Notes under the pieces: model-generated | What the model was told of the DNA's origin: nothing | Databases searched by the model: none | What the model saw: the letters and a program-made list of their open reading frames with translations, nothing else | Program-made: the position numbers and the translations under genes | Shown here: in pieces, positions 4,871 through 6,540 of the stretch | Numbering within the stretch: position 1 is the stretch's first letter | Layout: the number at the start of each line of letters is the position of its first letter | Assembly (NCBI GenBank): GCA_002737585.1 | Contig: NSIA01000182.1 | Location: 1 to 6,540 of the forward strand | From: Planctomycetaceae bacterium | GTDB lineage: Bacteria; Planctomycetota; Phycisphaerae; Phycisphaerales; SM1A02 | Direction: 5' to 3' | Length of the DNA stretch: 6,540 nucleotides

Positions 4871-6280
4871 ATGGAAACCGCGCTCATTATTGTCAACATC
4901 GTGCTCACTCTGGCACTCGCCGCATTTGTCTTGCTGCGACGCGCTGCCGGCAGCAACACCAGTGCCGACGCCGACGTGGTTCTGAAAGCGCACGAATCAT
5001 TTCTGACAGAGCTACATCGCTTCGGTGAGTCGATCGGTGTAATGGAAAAGCGCCTGCGCGAAGAGTTGCGACTCAGCGAGACAACAACGCGCGACGCGCT
5101 GACCAAACTGATCAGCTTGGCGCGCGATGATCAATTGACTGCAGCAACCACACTGCGCACGGAAGTCAGCAAGAATCTTGCAGTGCAGCTTGAAACAACG
5201 CTCCATCGGCTTGACGCAACTCGCGCCTCGCTTGATAAGCAACTCACGGATTCCCGCGAAACCACGCGCGTGCAGTTGGTAGAAGTGCGTGACACAACGC
5301 AAGCGCAACTCACTGCTCTGCGCGAAGAGAATCAGAAAAAGCTTGACGAAATGCGAAATGTCGTGGACGAAAAACTCCAGGCAACATTGACCGCTCGTCT
5401 CGATGGCGCCTTCAAGATTGTCAGCGAACGCTTGGAATTGGTGCACAAGGGCCTTGGGGAAATGCAGGCTATGGCTGCGGACGTCGGTGGCCTGAAGCGC
5501 GCCCTCACCAATGTGAAGACGCGCGGCATTCTTGGTGAAGTGCAGCTGGAATCAATCCTTGAGCAGTTTCTCACGCTTGATCAATTGGCACGCAATGTGG
5601 AAACCGCGCCCGGCAGCAACAAACGCGTGGAATTTGCAGTGCGAATGCCTGGTCCGTCGGGTGATGCTGGCATGCCGCTCTGGCTGCCAATCGACGCCAA
5701 GTTTCCAAAGGATGATTACGAGCGCCTGCTCGATGCGCAAGATTGCGCCGACAAAGAGGCTGTTGAGAAATCGCAGAAGGCGCTCGCTGATGCGGTGCGT
5801 GGTTTCGCAAAGGACATTCGCAGCAAGTACATCGATCCGCCGCACACCACGGACTTTGCGATTCTCTTTGTACCAACCGAAGGTCTGTACGCCGAACTGC
5901 TCCGTCGCCCCGGGCTTGCGGATGAATTGAACCATGTGCACCGCGTGGTGCTTGCTGGTCCAACCACGCTTTCGGCGATCTTGCAGAGTCTGCAAATGGG
6001 ATTCCGTACCTTGGCACTTGAGAAGCGTTCCAGCGAAGTGTGGAATCTGCTTGGCGCCGTGAAGACGGAATTCGGTCGCTTTGGTGATGTCTTGGACAAG
6101 GTTCGCAAGCAACTCGCGAGTGCAACCAACACGCTTGATGACACTGGCAAGCGAACCCGCGCCATCGAGAAGAAGCTGCGAGGCGTTCAGGAGCTTCCGT
6201 CCGAGCAAGCGGCTTTACTCTTGCCCCCGCTGGGAGGCTCAGAAGGCGAGCCAGAGCTGATCGACACCGAAACCGCCTGA
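4871..6280 (+). CDS. rmuC: DNA recombination protein RmuC
   Basis: 469 residues, close to E. coli RmuC (475). RmuC limits DNA inversions and rearrangements at short inverted repeats and is predicted to be a membrane-anchored nuclease-like protein. Layout: one N-terminal membrane helix (about 4-22, LIIVNIVLTLALAAFVLL) followed by RR; a long coiled coil (about 36-195) with repeating E/R/Q/L heptads; then the RmuC core (about 205-400). The core has VKTRGILGEVQLESILEQFL (215-234), WLPIDAKFPKDDYERLLDAQ (271-290), the DFAILFVPTEGLYAELLRRP block (328-347) and the VVLAGPTTL segment (359-367). IDAKFP carries the D-x-K (275, 277) of the predicted PD-(D/E)XK-like site. A second helical stretch (400-440) ends in a variable acidic tail. 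It starts at the ATG at 4871 with only a weak GAAAG ahead, and is divergent from the YbjN-like gene. It is a single gene with no partner on its strand in the window. Confidence 0.97.
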   Translation: METALIIVNIVLTLALAAFVLLRRAAGSNTSADADVVLKAHESFLTELHRFGESIGVMEKRLREELRLSETTTRDALTKLISLARDDQLTAATTLRTEVSKNLAVQLETTLHRLDATRASLDKQLTDSRETTRVQLVEVRDTTQAQLTALREENQKKLDEMRNVVDEKLQATLTARLDGAFKIVSERLELVHKGLGEMQAMAADVGGLKRALTNVKTRGILGEVQLESILEQFLTLDQLARNVETAPGSNKRVEFAVRMPGPSGDAGMPLWLPIDAKFPKDDYERLLDAQDCADKEAVEKSQKALADAVRGFAKDIRSKYIDPPHTTDFAILFVPTEGLYAELLRRPGLADELNHVHRVVLAGPTTLSAILQSLQMGFRTLALEKRSSEVWNLLGAVKTEFGRFGDVLDKVRKQLASATNTLDDTGKRTRAIEKKLRGVQELPSEQAALLLPPLGGSEGEPELIDTETA

Positions 6281-6325
6281 CGCGCCGCACCGCCTGACCC
6301 CCGCTCACACGCCTCCCGGCGCCCC

Positions 6326-6376
6326 GTGGGCAATACGCCGACCATTCGCGCCCGCTCGCGGTCGGCGAAGGCCCAC
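6326..6376. repeat. Two-tier hairpin downstream of rmuC
   Basis: GTGGGC (6326-6331) pairs with GCCCAC (6371-6376). After an internal loop (AATA / AAG), CGCCGACC (6336-6343) pairs with GGTCGGCG (6360-6367), closing a 16-base GC-rich loop. That is 14 perfect base pairs in two tiers, starting 45 bases after the rmuC stop. There is no T-run on either side, so it is not a standard intrinsic terminator. It may protect the rmuC mRNA 3' end or be a structured RNA element. Confidence 0.65.
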
Positions 6377-6406
6377 ATTCCGTCAATTCCAGCCCGTTCG
6401 CGCTGA

Positions 6407-6435
6407 TGAGTCGCGGCCGACCACCCTCCTATACT
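6407..6435 (+). promoter_or_regulatory. Possible sigma-70-like promoter
   Basis: TATACT at 6430-6435 matches five of six bases of the TATAAT box. At 17 bases' spacing the -35 position holds TGAGTC, a poor match to TTGACA. Transcription would begin near 6441-6443, at the base of the hairpin that follows, about 90 bases before the ATG at 6530. Weak evidence. Confidence 0.35.
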
Positions 6436-6442
6436 TCAGGGC

Positions 6443-6491
6443 TTGGGCTGCGCCGCGCGTTTACTTGCGCGGCGCGTACCCCAATTTGTTT
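6443..6491 (+). terminator. Strong GC hairpin followed by a T-rich stretch
   Basis: A perfect 9-bp stem, GCGCCGCGC (6450-6458) with GCGCGGCGC (6467-6475), closes an 8-base loop. It is extended across a small internal loop by TTGGG (6443-6447) pairing with CCCAA (6480-6484), and TTTGTTT follows directly (6485-6491). The shape fits an intrinsic terminator on the + strand, either for rmuC or for a very short transcript from the possible promoter just upstream. It could instead be a leader structure of the next gene. Confidence 0.5.
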
Positions 6492-6540
6492 GGTCCCTGC
6501 GCTTTGGCGCCCCGCACATCACCACTCCGATGACATCGAT

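Larger units (their letters stand above)
6281..6540. other. 260-base non-coding tail after rmuC, possible next start at 6530
   Basis: It contains two hairpins and a promoter-like hexamer described separately. An ATG at 6530 (reading ATG ACA TCG) could be the first codon of the next + strand gene, but no Shine-Dalgarno precedes it and only three codons remain. A 63-codon minus-strand frame across 6187-6378 overlaps rmuC and looks like a shadow. Confidence 0.4.

Noticed and set aside
6187..6378. 63-codon minus-strand frame at the end of rmuC
   Set aside because: It overlaps the rmuC 3' end and half of the downstream hairpin, is Arg/Gly/Ala-rich and has no ribosome site.

Overview
The window (about 58-60% GC by eye) looks like chromosomal DNA of an environmental, high-GC-leaning bacterium. 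The GroEL tail, the Pro/Asp/Lys-rich linkers and the mix of genes would fit a planctomycete-type (Phycisphaerae-like) genome. That placement is an impression from protein style, not a proven one. There are no rRNA or tRNA genes, no CRISPR array and no insertion sequence.

Layout, left to right. (1) The 3' end of groEL on the + strand (1-671). (2) A perfect bidirectional terminator (719-752), overlapped by a 44-bp imperfect tandem duplication (742-829), separating groEL from convergent genes. (3) Four minus-strand genes, read right to left: a YbjN-like domain protein with a long repetitive tail (4551-3349), a WYL-domain transcriptional regulator (3308-2220), a small proline-rich tail-anchored membrane protein (2212-1769) and a truncated RuvB-like AAA+ protein with destroyed nucleotide-hydrolysis motifs (1548-844). 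The first three are 40 and 7 bases apart and probably form one transcription unit. The fourth follows after 220 bases with its own strong Shine-Dalgarno and may be part of it. (4) A 319-base divergent intergenic region with small inverted repeats. (5) A complete rmuC on the + strand (4871-6280). (6) A 260-base non-coding tail with two sizeable hairpins and a promoter-like hexamer, running to the window end, where an ATG at 6530 could open the next gene.

Biology. GroEL and RmuC are housekeeping proteins. The minus-strand cluster is the least explained part. It combines a predicted ligand-sensing WYL regulator, a YbjN-fold adaptor-like domain on a disordered arm, a membrane-tethered disordered protein and a RuvB-derived pseudo-ATPase. 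The RuvB-like protein keeps the family layout from the N-terminal signature through the arginine-finger region. It has GPDDCGKQ for the Walker A and two arginines where Walker B has Asp-Glu, and it stops before the winged-helix domain. Whether these four proteins work together cannot be told from sequence alone, but the cluster is the best candidate here for an undescribed system.
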